Part shown: positions 33,345-42,705 of the stretch, one piece after another
How the letters are laid out: every line of letters starts with the position of its first letter
How positions within the stretch are numbered: the first letter of the stretch is position 1
Assembly: GCA_023458755.1 (NCBI GenBank)
Contig: JAEWYE010000050.1
Coordinates: forward strand, 7,207-71,206
From: Bacillota bacterium
Lineage (GTDB): Bacteria; Bacillota; Clostridia; Oscillospirales; Acutalibacteraceae
DNA: 64,000 nucleotides
Direction: 5' to 3'
The notes under the pieces: model-generated
What the model was told of the DNA's origin: nothing
The model's database searches: none
The model's input: the letters and a program-made list of their open reading frames with translations, nothing else
Translations under genes and position numbers: made by a program

Positions 33345-34850
33345 TCACTCGAATTTTACATTTTTGGCATAAGAGTCCACTAAAAATTTACCGTCATCCG
33401 CAGATTTAATCTTTTTGCCTAAAATAGTCAGATTCTTAATCGTGACGTTCTCAATCATATGCTCCGCATCGTAGCCAGAGATAGACGACGGCGGCGTTTT
33501 TCCTTTCAGAACGGTAACACCGTCAATCGTTACGTCTTTAATGGAACCGCGCTGTGCGGTAGTAGACCATGCGGAAGAAACGACGCCGAAATCAATCAGT
33601 TGATTGTTGGTACCTGCGTCACCTTCACCCATTTCCGCATCCTCAACCACGATATTTTGATAATGGATTCCCTGAACAAGCGCATCATCGCTGTTATGAA
33701 TACTGAGTACCGGTTTGTGGAAATTGTGCAGTACAGTAATGTTCTTAAAGGTAACGTTTGTGATTTTCGCATTCGGTTGTTCGCCTTTGTTGGTTTCATA
33801 GCCGATTTCGCAGGATTGTGCCAAGTCTGTCCAGACATTAATATTGTCGAACGTAATGTTATTGGTGCTGGTTCCGTAATTTTTTACGACCAGACTGTCA
33901 TCCCAAGTACGGACGAAGCAATTCTTTACGGTTACATCCTGACAGGACTGCAGCGTGAAACCGTCGCCGTTCGGGCGTGCGGAAATCAGTTTTACATTGG
34001 ATATATTTGCCTTTTGCAACTGATAACAGTTAAACACCCATGCGTTGGAATCCAACAGTATGATTCCTTCCACGTTAACATTTTTTGAGGAACGGAAATC
34101 AATCGGGACTTTGGCCGTCTGGCCATCCATGATCCAGCTTTGGTTGACACTTCCGTCAATAATGCCGCGTCCGCGCACGGTAATGTTTTCTGCCACGTTG
34201 CTGCGAACCATGCCATGCACGACTGCACCGCCGGAAATGTACAGTGTCTGATTATCTTTGAGCGTAATCGTATTTACATTCCATTCTCCAGGCCCGATAT
34301 ACACCACATTTGGATCTTTGGGATTCGGAATGTTTTGTTCAAGCGGATTGGCAAAAATGTGAATTGCCCGGTCTACGCTGCCATTGATCTCCACGGTGTA
34401 AAAGCCGGGATGGTCAACAGTAAAACGAATGGTTTTTCCGGATATTTTTGGCACAATTCCGTTTGCAGACGGAGTAACGGTACAGGAAGTTATATTCTCT
34501 TTCATATTCGGCAGGTTGATTTCGATGACGGCTTTTCCGTCAAAATCGAAGTAGGTAACCGGTGTTTTTGAAAGTTGAACATTCCCGTCGGACACCCACG
34601 TGTGGGTGTTGTTTACATTCGTTTCATACACAAACAACTTGTTGCCGTTTACGGAAACCTGTGTATCCGCCGAGGTTTTCATGGTTTTCGGACCATCGTA
34701 CAGTGTAAGCTTCGCGTTTGGATAAGCTGACGTAACTTTGCCGTAAATGGTAAAGCCCATAAAGAACAGCGCAATTACCGTTTGAATGATGAGCGATATG
34801 TACAGCACTTTTAGAATTTTCTGCGTACCTGTATGAAAGGTTTGCTCCAT
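33345..34850 (-). CDS. Membrane-anchored beta-helix glycosidase, clan GH-N type (GH28/GH49-like)
   Basis: The product has 501 residues: a signal anchor (about 12-34), an Ig-like N domain (about 45-170), then a right-handed beta-helix (180-480) with repeated NIT/NVT rungs. Acids in the expected clan GH-N positions are Asp296 (PNGDGF) and Asp317/Asp318 (TWDDSLVVK). The N-domain plus helix layout recalls GH49 dextranase/isopullulanase, while the helix also resembles GH28 pectinases. GH65 enzymes and LacI sites nearby favour an alpha-glucan substrate. Substrate is inference. GGGAGAATCATT precedes the ATG. Confidence 0.7.
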   Translation of the reverse strand: MEQTFHTGTQKILKVLYISLIIQTVIALFFMGFTIYGKVTSAYPNAKLTLYDGPKTMKTSADTQVSVNGNKLFVYETNVNNTHTWVSDGNVQLSKTPVTYFDFDGKAVIEINLPNMKENITSCTVTPSANGIVPKISGKTIRFTVDHPGFYTVEINGSVDRAIHIFANPLEQNIPNPKDPNVVYIGPGEWNVNTITLKDNQTLYISGGAVVHGMVRSNVAENITVRGRGIIDGSVNQSWIMDGQTAKVPIDFRSSKNVNVEGIILLDSNAWVFNCYQLQKANISNVKLISARPNGDGFTLQSCQDVTVKNCFVRTWDDSLVVKNYGTSTNNITFDNINVWTDLAQSCEIGYETNKGEQPNAKITNVTFKNITVLHNFHKPVLSIHNSDDALVQGIHYQNIVVEDAEMGEGDAGTNNQLIDFGVVSSAWSTTAQRGSIKDVTIDGVTVLKGKTPPSSISGYDAEHMIENVTIKNLTILGKKIKSADDGKFLVDSYAKNVKFE

Positions 34851-34923
34851 AATGATTCTCCCTTTGCTGTTTATTAAACCGGATTTTTCATGCTTCGGAA
34901 AGCGTAAGGTAAAAGGTTAAAGG

Positions 34924-34935
34924 TTTAACGTTAAG
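34924..34935. promoter_or_regulatory. LacI-family operator upstream of the beta-helix glycosidase
   Basis: TTTAACGTTAAG matches the 23477 palindrome at 11 of 12 positions, 74 bases before the glycosidase start. GGTTAAA-type half-sites sit just beside it. Confidence 0.6.
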
Positions 34936-34967
34936 AGTTTAAAAAAAGCAGAAATCGCTTTCTTTCT

Positions 34968-34996
34968 TGACAAAGACTTGACCCTGCACTATGATA
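34968..34996 (+). promoter_or_regulatory. Candidate promoter toward the second lacI gene
   Basis: TTGACA (34968-34973) and TATGAT (34991-34996) are 17 bases apart on the plus strand. It lies 327 bases before the lacI start, so a long leader would follow. Nothing else in the 34851-35322 gap is clear. Confidence 0.45.
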
Positions 34997-35322
34997 TAAA
35001 TTATTCAAATGAAAATAAACATTCAAAAGCGGATCAGCCGTTTATGAGCCCAAACCGCGAGCCACATAAAAAGGCCGCCTCCCTTGTGAATATTTCATAG
35101 CATAGCATATACTTTTTGAAAAATCAACCATTTTTTAGATGATTTTTTACCACACAGGAGCCGAATTTTACGAAAATCAGTCGAATTGACCTAAAAGGAA
35201 TTCACTGAAAATTTCTCTGTTTATGTTTTCTTCTATATGAACGCGTGATATGCTGTTATTGGGCATAAAGGACATAAGATAGAGCATTCCTGAAAAATTG
35301 ATAAAAAAGGAGGTTAAAATTC

Positions 35323-36330
35323 ATGGCAACAATGAAAGACATCGCAAAAAAGGCTCAAGTCAGTATCGCAACCGTCTCCAATGTAATTAACGGCAACTAT
35401 TCCCACGTCTCACCGGAAAGCGTTGCAAAAATACAGTCCATCATTCAAGAATTGAACTATGTGCCCAATATGTCTGCGCGGTCACTGGTGAAAAACAGCT
35501 CCAAAATTATCGGTGTTGTCAATTATCTGGCCTCAAGAAGCGGCAAATTCCTGCAGGATCCTTTTCATGCGGTATTAGTAGACTCCATTGAAAAGAGTCT
35601 GACAAAAAAAGGGTACTATATGATGGTGAATTCGGTGGATTGTGAAGAAGACCTGCTTACGCTGCTTCGCTGCTGGGGTATGGATGGGTTTATTATTACC
35701 GGTTCGGTGGATAATGAGAGTTTTGAGGGCTTGCAGTCCGCAAAAAAGCCATTTGTTCTTGTGGACAGCTACGTAAAAACTGAAAATGTCATGAGTGTTG
35801 GATTGGAAGATTACCACGGCGGATATTTAGCCACAAAACATTTAATTGACAGAGGGCACCGAAACATTGCGTTCGCGTCACCGAAACCGATTCCCGGAGG
35901 CGTAATCAACGAGCGTTTCCGCGGTTACAAAGATGCGCTGGACGAAGCGGGAATCTCTCTGGACACGCACAATATTTATTATCAGGATCCGACCGTCACA
36001 GAAGGCACCAAGCTTGGTCATAAGCTTTCAAAACGCAGGGATGTCACGGCTGTGGTGACTACAGCAGATCTTTTGGCCGCCGGCATTATTTCCGGCCTTC
36101 GTGATCGAAACATAAAAGTTCCCGATGACGTTTCGGTAATCGGATTTGATGATTTGGAGATTTGCTTGCTGACCAGCCCAAGACTTACAACTATTCATCA
36201 GGATCCACAAGTAAAAGGCCATCTGGTTGCAGAAATGATTATACGCAGCCTGGAGGGCAAACCGCTGATTAACTCCAACATTGTTTTACCTGTAAATCTG
36301 GTAGAACGGGAAAGTGTGCGTTCCCTGTAA
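35323..36330 (+). CDS. LacI-family transcriptional regulator (second copy)
   Basis: The product has 335 residues with the same layout as the regulator at 23510: helix-turn-helix MKDIAKKAQVSIATVSNVI, hinge YVPNMSARSL and effector domain. The recognition helix differs slightly (IATVSNVING versus FTTVSNVIHG). AAGGAGG lies 9 bases before the ATG. It stands between the divergent beta-helix glycosidase and the two surface-protein genes, both with TTTAACGTTAAA-like sites. A duplication followed by split sensing of two sugars is likely. Confidence 0.93.
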   Translation: MATMKDIAKKAQVSIATVSNVINGNYSHVSPESVAKIQSIIQELNYVPNMSARSLVKNSSKIIGVVNYLASRSGKFLQDPFHAVLVDSIEKSLTKKGYYMMVNSVDCEEDLLTLLRCWGMDGFIITGSVDNESFEGLQSAKKPFVLVDSYVKTENVMSVGLEDYHGGYLATKHLIDRGHRNIAFASPKPIPGGVINERFRGYKDALDEAGISLDTHNIYYQDPTVTEGTKLGHKLSKRRDVTAVVTTADLLAAGIISGLRDRNIKVPDDVSVIGFDDLEICLLTSPRLTTIHQDPQVKGHLVAEMIIRSLEGKPLINSNIVLPVNLVERESVRSL

Positions 36331-36378
36331 AAGTTCAACAGACTTCATAAAAATTTGTGTAACGAAACAAATTACTTG

Positions 36379-36407
36379 TTGACATTGAAATGGAATTGTG
36401 CTACTAT
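36379..36407 (+). promoter_or_regulatory. Promoter of the surface-protein operon
   Basis: TTGACA (36379-36384) and TACTAT (36402-36407) are 17 bases apart. Transcription would start near the operator at 36420 and leave a 5' leader of about 230 bases. Confidence 0.75.
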
Positions 36408-36419
36408 TCTTGTAAAAGG

Positions 36420-36438
36420 TTAAACGTTAAACGTTTAT
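36420..36438. promoter_or_regulatory. Overlapping LacI-family operators of the surface-protein operon
   Basis: TTAAACGTTAAA (36420-36431) and TTAAACGTTTAT (36427-36438) overlap, with their CG centres 7 bases apart. Each has one or two mismatches to TTTAACGTTAAA. Confidence 0.65.
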
Positions 36439-36596
36439 ACGCGTTTTTTCGCGGAAATTTGCAAAAGCGGCATTGTTCCATACCGAAACCGCCGGTATCG
36501 TACAATCACCGTTACCGTACCATTCAACTGAATTGATTTGGCTGATATCAGGCATTGGTCATACTGCTTCGTTTGAATGGTTCATTTTTTTGCATT

Positions 36597-36616
36597 TAAG
36601 TTAATCGCTTAACTTA
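36597..36616. promoter_or_regulatory. Inverted repeat in the leader of the surface-protein operon
   Basis: TAAGTTAA and TTAACTTA are perfect 8-base arms around TCGC, 32 bases before the ATG. It may be a further repressor site or a weak leader hairpin. Confidence 0.4.
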
Positions 36617-36647
36617 GACTGACACTGGAATACTGGGAGGAAAATTT

Positions 36648-37568
36648 ATGGCAAAAAAACTATGGAGCTGCTTCTTCGCGCTGATAATCGGGATTACATG
36701 TATCGCAACCGTATCGTCGCCGGTTCAAGCTGCTGAAAAAGATTTTGTTGTGGGGAAAAACAATTTTCATGAAACCGGAAAATATGGCAAAGATGGATAT
36801 TTTGGTCCTTGGTTTCAGGACGGATGCCTTACTTTCGAAAGCGGCGTCCTTGTTTTTGACGCATCCGTCAGTGACGCATGGATGACCTTAAACCTAACCA
36901 ACGATACACTCAAGGCAACCGACTACAAATACATGGTCGTAAAAATCAAAACCAATGATCCTGCTCAGGCAGAAAATTTTGCAATGACAATCGGCAAAAA
37001 AGACGCGAGTAACGGCAGAAAAGCGAATAACGGTAAAACCTTCAAAGATTGGACGCTTGCCGACGGGTCACATCCCAAGCCGCTCACCACGCAATACAGT
37101 ACAGTCGTGGTGGATTTGGCAAAAAGCGGAACTACTTCCTTTACGGGAGATCCGGATTTTGCCTTAAACAAAGGTGACGCAAAGAACGCAAAAATCTACG
37201 TATCCGAGCTTTACCTGACGAACACAAACCCGAACGGAGGGGCTGCCGCTCCTGTTCAAACAAATACCCCCAGTGCCGCACCGTCCAAAACAACCGCTTC
37301 CGCAGCTGTTTCATCCGCTGCGCCAAGCTCTTCTTCGGACAGTTCATCGGAAGTATCATCCGAAGCCCCTGTATCTTCGGATACTGTTTCCTCTGATGTC
37401 GTTTCTGCATCTGAGGCTTCAACCGCTGAAACAGTCGTTTCGGCTTCCGCACCGGCATCATCTTCCTTTAATCCCGCAATCATCTATATTATTCTTGCGG
37501 TCGTTTTGGCAGGAGGAACTGTTGCGGCAATTATTGTGATATCCAAAAAAGGCAAAAATAAAATATAA
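36648..37568 (+). CDS. Surface protein with one WGP-type domain and C-terminal anchor
   Basis: The product has 306 residues: signal peptide (1-28, VQAAEK), one beta-rich domain (about 30-200), a Ser/Ala/Val/Glu linker (205-270) and a C-terminal membrane helix (about 275-298) followed by a Lys-rich tail, without a sortase motif. The domain shares YKYMVVKIKT, FKDWTLADG and PDFALNK with the two domains of the next protein. I infer a sugar-binding jelly roll. TGGGAGGAAAATTT precedes the ATG. The LacI-type operators upstream place it in the glucan regulon. Confidence 0.75.
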   Translation: MAKKLWSCFFALIIGITCIATVSSPVQAAEKDFVVGKNNFHETGKYGKDGYFGPWFQDGCLTFESGVLVFDASVSDAWMTLNLTNDTLKATDYKYMVVKIKTNDPAQAENFAMTIGKKDASNGRKANNGKTFKDWTLADGSHPKPLTTQYSTVVVDLAKSGTTSFTGDPDFALNKGDAKNAKIYVSELYLTNTNPNGGAAAPVQTNTPSAAPSKTTASAAVSSAAPSSSSDSSSEVSSEAPVSSDTVSSDVVSASEASTAETVVSASAPASSSFNPAIIYIILAVVLAGGTVAAIIVISKKGKNKI

Positions 37569-37582
37569 AAGGAGAACGAGTA

Positions 37583-38896
37583 ATGAAAAAGTTAGTAAGT
37601 GCTATCTTGACACTGGCAATCTTAGCGATTCCATGCAGTATTCCCCTAACCGCGATGGCCGCGACTGAAGCACCGGCACCCGATTACGCGGTTGCACAAA
37701 ATTGGCCGGGCGCCGACCAGGAAAACTATTGGGGGCCTTACGGTAATTTTGAAGACTTAACCACGGCCGGCGGCGCCCTTGTTTTTGACCAAAGCAAGGC
37801 GGATGTAAACTATATCACATTAAATTTCAAGGATTACGGAAAAGATACCACCACGTACAAATATCTGGAAATTGAAATGAAATCAAGCCTTCCAACCGGC
37901 GGCAACGCCCAGTTGTCAATCGGCCAAACCGCTGCTGGTACGCAAAACGGCAAACCTGTGGGTGAATGGGTTCTGGCAGACGGCTCCAAGCTTGCTCTGA
38001 CCGACGCATACCAAACCTTTAAAATTGATTTAGCCGCGAATGGAACAACGCAATTCTTTGCCGGCACAAATCCCGCTTTCGCACTCAATAAGCTGGGCAC
38101 GGACACAATTTCGATTAAGAGCATCAAACTGACCGGCGGCACAACGACTGTTACCGAGTCACAGCCTGCATCTTCTTCAAGTTCTCAACCGGCATCATCC
38201 GCATCATCCACACAGCCAGCAGCATCTAAGGACTATGTAATTGGTGATGCTTGGGCAAGAGTTGTCGGGGATAAGCCCACTACAGAAAACTATTGGGGCC
38301 CCTATGGCAACTTCGATCTCGCTACAACACCGGGTACATTGCTGTGGTACGCCGATGACAGTACCAGTTACGGAACAATGGGATTCTTCTGGGATACTTA
38401 CGATCATACGAACGGATACAAATATATGGTTTTGGTAGCCAAAACAGATGATCCTGCTGCCTGCGATGTTCAGATGTCCATTGGTCAGGATGCCAAAAAC
38501 AAACAGGTCGGCAAAGCGTTTTCCGACTGGACTTTGGCAAACGGTAAAACCGGAGCAAAACTTACTTCCGAATACAAAACATATGTAATCGACTTAAAAG
38601 CAAGCGGCGTAACCCAATTCTTTGTGCAGGGCAAACCGGATTTTGCATTCAACGCCGACAAACATTCCGGCTATATGATCAGCATTGATAAAATGTATTT
38701 GACCAACACGGCTCCTGCAGCTGATAATTCTTCCGCATCTACCGTGCCGGCATCCACAGCATCTCCCTCTTCTTCAAGCAGCGTGCCAAAAACCGGTGAT
38801 ACCGCCGGAATTGCCGCACCTTTCGTGATTGTAATGCTTTGCGCATCTGCCAGTGTCCTCCTTCTTTTACGCGCAAAGAAAAAGAAAGAAATCTGA
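37583..38896 (+). CDS. Sortase-anchored surface protein with two copies of the same domain
   Basis: The product has 437 residues: signal peptide (1-27), domain A (about 37-190), a Ser/Gln/Pro linker, domain B (about 222-372), a second Ser-rich linker and a cell-wall sorting signal: VPKTGD near 401-406, hydrophobic helix, then RAKKKKEI. Both domains carry NYWGPYGNF, SIGQ, a W-LA(D/N)G block and F(A)FN near the end. The motif starts with Val instead of Leu, a variant some class sortases accept. It follows the first surface gene by 14 bases. The likely role is to hold a polysaccharide at the wall. Confidence 0.8.
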   Translation: MKKLVSAILTLAILAIPCSIPLTAMAATEAPAPDYAVAQNWPGADQENYWGPYGNFEDLTTAGGALVFDQSKADVNYITLNFKDYGKDTTTYKYLEIEMKSSLPTGGNAQLSIGQTAAGTQNGKPVGEWVLADGSKLALTDAYQTFKIDLAANGTTQFFAGTNPAFALNKLGTDTISIKSIKLTGGTTTVTESQPASSSSSQPASSASSTQPAASKDYVIGDAWARVVGDKPTTENYWGPYGNFDLATTPGTLLWYADDSTSYGTMGFFWDTYDHTNGYKYMVLVAKTDDPAACDVQMSIGQDAKNKQVGKAFSDWTLANGKTGAKLTSEYKTYVIDLKASGVTQFFVQGKPDFAFNADKHSGYMISIDKMYLTNTAPAADNSSASTVPASTASPSSSSSVPKTGDTAGIAAPFVIVMLCASASVLLLLRAKKKKEI

Positions 38897-38918
38897 ATAA
38901 AAGAAGCGCATTAAAATA

Positions 38919-38968
38919 CAAAAGCCAAGCAAGAAATGTTTTGAAAAACAATTTCCTGCTTGGCTTTT
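38919..38968 (+). terminator. Terminator of the surface-protein operon
   Basis: AAAAGCCAAGCAAGAAAT pairs with ATTTCCTGCTTGGCTTTT with one mismatch. It begins 22 bases past the stop and ends in a T run. Confidence 0.85.
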
Positions 38969-39090
38969 CCTTTGCCCAAACAATCCTGTCCTTACGGAAA
39001 TTACCGGCATTCAGCGCACCTTAGCGCCTTACGATGTTTTGATTCTCCGTACGCCTGCCTTCCGTCCAAACGCTAGTGATTAGAACCGAC

Positions 39091-39126
39091 AAAAAGAGGA
39101 ACCACAGCGAATGTGATTCCTCTTTC
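39091..39126 (-). terminator. Terminator of the pyruvate:ferredoxin oxidoreductase gene
   Basis: AAAGAGGAACCACA pairs with TGTGATTCCTCTTT around a 5-base loop, with TTTTT beyond on the minus strand, 34-69 bases past the stop. Confidence 0.8.
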
Positions 39127-39159
39127 TTTATGTTTTTTGCTTCATTGCGCAAAGTGAGA

Positions 39160-42100
39160 TTATTTGTAGAGTTCTACCAATCTCAGCAAATGCTCATAAC
39201 GCTCATTTGCGGCTTTCTCGGACTCGCTGAACAGTTTTTCTGCACGATCCGGGAATGCGCGCTGTAAGCGGGTGTAACGGGTTTCGTTATTCAGGAAGTT
39301 CTGATACGTTCCGTCGCCCGGCTTAGAGGTAAGAGTGAACGGATTCTTTCCTTCTGCCTTAAGTGTCGGGTTGAAGGAGAACAGATTCCAGTAACCAGCC
39401 TTAACAGCTGCCTTCATCTCATCCTGGCAGTGGTTCATGCCGCCCTTAACACCGTGGAGCTCACAAGGAGCATAGCCGATGATTAAGGAAGGACCGTTGT
39501 AAGCTTCTGCTTCCGCAAGAACTTTAACCGTCTGGTTCGGGTTCGCACCAAGAGCGATTTGTGCTACATATACATAGCCATAGCTCATCGCAATTTCAGC
39601 AAGGCTCTTCTTGCCGACTTCTTTACCTGCGGCAGCAAACTGGCAAACCTCACCGATATTGGAAGCTTTGGAAGCCTGTCCGCCGGTGTTGGAATACATT
39701 TCGGTATCGAATACCATAACGTTAACATTCTCGCCGGAAGCAAGAACATGATCCAAACCGCCGAATCCGATATCGTATGCCCATCCGTCACCACCGAGGA
39801 TCCATACGGACTTCTTAGCAAGGTACTGTTTCTTTTCGAGAACCGCTTTTGCATCCGGGCAGCCGGCTGCGGCAGCTTTTTCGAGTTCCACAACCAAAGC
39901 GTTAACAGCAGGTGTGTTCTCTCTGGTCTTATCCTTTGTCTCCATGAACTTATCAACAGCAGCCTTGAATTCAGCGGATGCCTTATCAGAAGCAGCCATC
40001 TTCTCAATCAAAGCGATTGCCTGGTCACGGAGAACCTTCTGGCCAAGATGCATACCAAAGCCATGCTCTGCGTTATCCTCGAACAGGGAGTTTGCCCATG
40101 CAGGACCCTGTTTGGAATCCTTATTGACAGTGTACGGGCAGGTTGCGGCAGGGCCGCCCCAAATGGAGGAACAACCGGTAGCATTGGAAATATACATATG
40201 CTCGCCGAAGAGCTGGGTAAGCAAGCGGCCGTAAGATGTTTCCGCGCAGCCTGCGCAGCTTCCGGAGAACTCAAGCAGCGGCTGGTTGAACTGTGAACCC
40301 TTCACGGTTGTGTCGGCAGGCATTCCAGGCTTTTTGCCAACGTTGGCAACCAGGTAATCGAATACCGGCTGTTCAGCTGCCTGTGTTTCCTGCGGTACCA
40401 TCTTGATTGCTCCAACCGGGCAAACTGTGATACATTCGCCGCAGCCCATACAATCAAGCGGGGTTACACTCATGGTGAATTTATATTCGCTTGCCTTCGG
40501 CTTGGTATCAGCAAGCTTAATGTTGGAAGGAGCAGCCTTTACTTCGTCTGCGTTCAGCATGAACGGACGAATTGTAGCATGGGAGCAAACAAATGCACAG
40601 TTGTTGCACTGAATGCACTTTGCGGAATCCCATTCCGGAACCATAACAGCTGTACCGCGCTTTTCGTAAGCGGATGCGCCGAGTTCGAACTGGCCGTCTG
40701 CAATATCCTTAAATGCGGATACCGGCAGGCTGTCGCCGTCCATCAAAGCGATTGGGTTCATCAGTTCCTTTACCATCTTAACGGTTGCGGGACGGCCGGT
40801 AATATCGGCAGCCGGAGCATCCGGTGCAGGATTGGCCCAAGAAGCAGGAACTTCAACCTTATGAACAGCATCTACGCCGGCATCGATTGCCTTGTAGTTC
40901 ATTTCGACAATTGCGTCGCCCTTCTTACCGTAGGACTTCTTGGCAGCTGCTTTCATGAAGCTAACAGCATCTTCAATCGGCATAACATTTGCGAGTTTGA
41001 AGAAAGCGGATTGCAAAATCGTGTTGGTGCGTTTGCCCATACCGATCTCTACTGCTTTGTCAATTGCATTGATGGTGTAAAGTTGAATGTTGTTGTCGGC
41101 TATGTATTTCTTAGCGGCAGCATTCAGTTTCTCATCAAGTTCTTCGTCGCTCCACTGGCAGTTAATCATGAAGATTCCGCCCGGCTTCACATCCTGAACC
41201 ATCTTGAATCCCTTTACAACATAAGACGGGTTGTGACATGCAACAAAGTCCGCCTGATTGATGTAGTATGGGCTTCTAATCGGCTTGTCGCCAAAACGAA
41301 GATGAGAAATTGTAATACCGCCGGTCTTTTTGGAGTCATACTGGAAATATGCCTGAATGTATTTGTCGGTGTGGTCACCGATGATCTTAGTAGAGTTCTT
41401 GTTCGCCCCAACTGTACCGTCGCCGCCGAGGCCCCAGAATTTGCATTCCACGGTGCCCTTTGCAGCAGTGATAGGAGCCGGTTTCACTTCCGGTAAGCTT
41501 AAATAGGTAACATCATCGACGATACCGATTGTGAAACGAGCCTTCGGAGCATCCTTCTTCAATTCGGTGTATACCGCGAATACAGATGACGGCGGAGTAT
41601 CCTTGGAACCAAGACCGTAACGGCCGCCGGTCAGAACGATGTCGTTCAGTCCAGCCTCATGCAGAGTGGTTGCAACGTCCAGATAAAGCGGATCGCCCAG
41701 TGCGCCCGGCTCTTTTGAACGGTCAAGAACAGCCAGCTTCTTAACGGTTTTCGGAAGAACCTTCAGGAGGGAAGCGGAAACCCAAGGACGATACAGACGA
41801 ACTTTGATAAGTCCGACTTTTTCGCCGGCAGCGGTTAAGTAATCGACAACTTCTTCTGCTACATCGCAGAAGGAGCCCATCGCGATGATAACGCGGTCAG
41901 CATCCGGTGCGCCGTAGTAATTGAACAGATCGTAATCGGTGCCGAGTTTTTCGTTAACTTTTGCCATGTATTTTTCAACAACAGCCGGCAGTTGATCATA
42001 AACCGGATTGCAGGCCTCACGGTGCTGGAAGAAAACGTCGCCGTTTTCATGGGAACCGCGCATTGCCGGATGTTCCGGGTTAAGAGCATGCTCGCGGAAT

Positions 42101-42705
42101 GCTTTGATGGCATCCATGTTGCACATTTCTTTCAGATCTGCGTAATCCCATTTTTCAATTTTCTGAATTTCGTGGGAGGTACGGAAACCGTCAAAGAAGT
42201 TGATGAACGGAACTTTGCCTTCAAGTGCTGCAAGATGTGCAACCGGGCTCAAGTCCATAACTTCCTGCGGGTTCGATTCTGCCAGCATAGCAAAACCAGT
42301 CTGACGGCAGGCATACACGTCGCTGTGATCACCGAAGATGTTCAATGACTGTGTAGCAACGGTACGAGCGGAAACGTCGAATACGCATGGGAGCTGCTCA
42401 CCGGCAATTTTGTACATGTTCGGGATCATCAAAAGTAGACCCTGAGATGCCGTAAAAGTGGTGGTGAGAGCACCGGCGGCAAGGGAGCCGTGAACGGCAC
42501 CGGCAGCGCCAGCTTCTGACTGCATTTCAACAACTTTAACCTGATTGCCGAATATGTTTTCCTGCCCTACAGCAGCCCATTGGTCCACACTGTCTGCCAT
42601 TGGGCTAGACGGTGTGATCGGATAGATAGCAGCTACATCAGTATAAGCATAGGCTACATGAGCGGCAGCTGTATTACCATCCATAGATTGTTTTGATCTA
42701 GACAT
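39160..42705 (-). CDS. nifJ: Pyruvate:ferredoxin (flavodoxin) oxidoreductase, single chain
   Basis: This 1181-residue homodimeric enzyme oxidises pyruvate with CoA to acetyl-CoA, CO2 and reduced ferredoxin, the central step of clostridial fermentation. Domain order is as in the Desulfovibrio enzyme: pyruvate-binding N domain (YPITPSSPM near 27-35), transketolase-like domain, two [4Fe-4S] ferredoxin motifs (CIQCNNCAFVC and CMGCGECITVCP, about 690-770), then the C-terminal thiamine-diphosphate domain (GGDGWAYDIGFGGLDHV). Length is normal. AAAGGAGG lies before the ATG and a promoter at 42757-42785. Confidence 0.97.
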   Translation of the reverse strand: MSRSKQSMDGNTAAAHVAYAYTDVAAIYPITPSSPMADSVDQWAAVGQENIFGNQVKVVEMQSEAGAAGAVHGSLAAGALTTTFTASQGLLLMIPNMYKIAGEQLPCVFDVSARTVATQSLNIFGDHSDVYACRQTGFAMLAESNPQEVMDLSPVAHLAALEGKVPFINFFDGFRTSHEIQKIEKWDYADLKEMCNMDAIKAFREHALNPEHPAMRGSHENGDVFFQHREACNPVYDQLPAVVEKYMAKVNEKLGTDYDLFNYYGAPDADRVIIAMGSFCDVAEEVVDYLTAAGEKVGLIKVRLYRPWVSASLLKVLPKTVKKLAVLDRSKEPGALGDPLYLDVATTLHEAGLNDIVLTGGRYGLGSKDTPPSSVFAVYTELKKDAPKARFTIGIVDDVTYLSLPEVKPAPITAAKGTVECKFWGLGGDGTVGANKNSTKIIGDHTDKYIQAYFQYDSKKTGGITISHLRFGDKPIRSPYYINQADFVACHNPSYVVKGFKMVQDVKPGGIFMINCQWSDEELDEKLNAAAKKYIADNNIQLYTINAIDKAVEIGMGKRTNTILQSAFFKLANVMPIEDAVSFMKAAAKKSYGKKGDAIVEMNYKAIDAGVDAVHKVEVPASWANPAPDAPAADITGRPATVKMVKELMNPIALMDGDSLPVSAFKDIADGQFELGASAYEKRGTAVMVPEWDSAKCIQCNNCAFVCSHATIRPFMLNADEVKAAPSNIKLADTKPKASEYKFTMSVTPLDCMGCGECITVCPVGAIKMVPQETQAAEQPVFDYLVANVGKKPGMPADTTVKGSQFNQPLLEFSGSCAGCAETSYGRLLTQLFGEHMYISNATGCSSIWGGPAATCPYTVNKDSKQGPAWANSLFEDNAEHGFGMHLGQKVLRDQAIALIEKMAASDKASAEFKAAVDKFMETKDKTRENTPAVNALVVELEKAAAAGCPDAKAVLEKKQYLAKKSVWILGGDGWAYDIGFGGLDHVLASGENVNVMVFDTEMYSNTGGQASKASNIGEVCQFAAAGKEVGKKSLAEIAMSYGYVYVAQIALGANPNQTVKVLAEAEAYNGPSLIIGYAPCELHGVKGGMNHCQDEMKAAVKAGYWNLFSFNPTLKAEGKNPFTLTSKPGDGTYQNFLNNETRYTRLQRAFPDRAEKLFSESEKAANERYEHLLRLVELYK

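Noticed and set aside
34952..34965. Possible catabolite-repression (cre) site AGAAAGCGATTTCT on the minus strand
   Set aside because: It mismatches the consensus at both outer positions and is only one weak case, so I do not call it.
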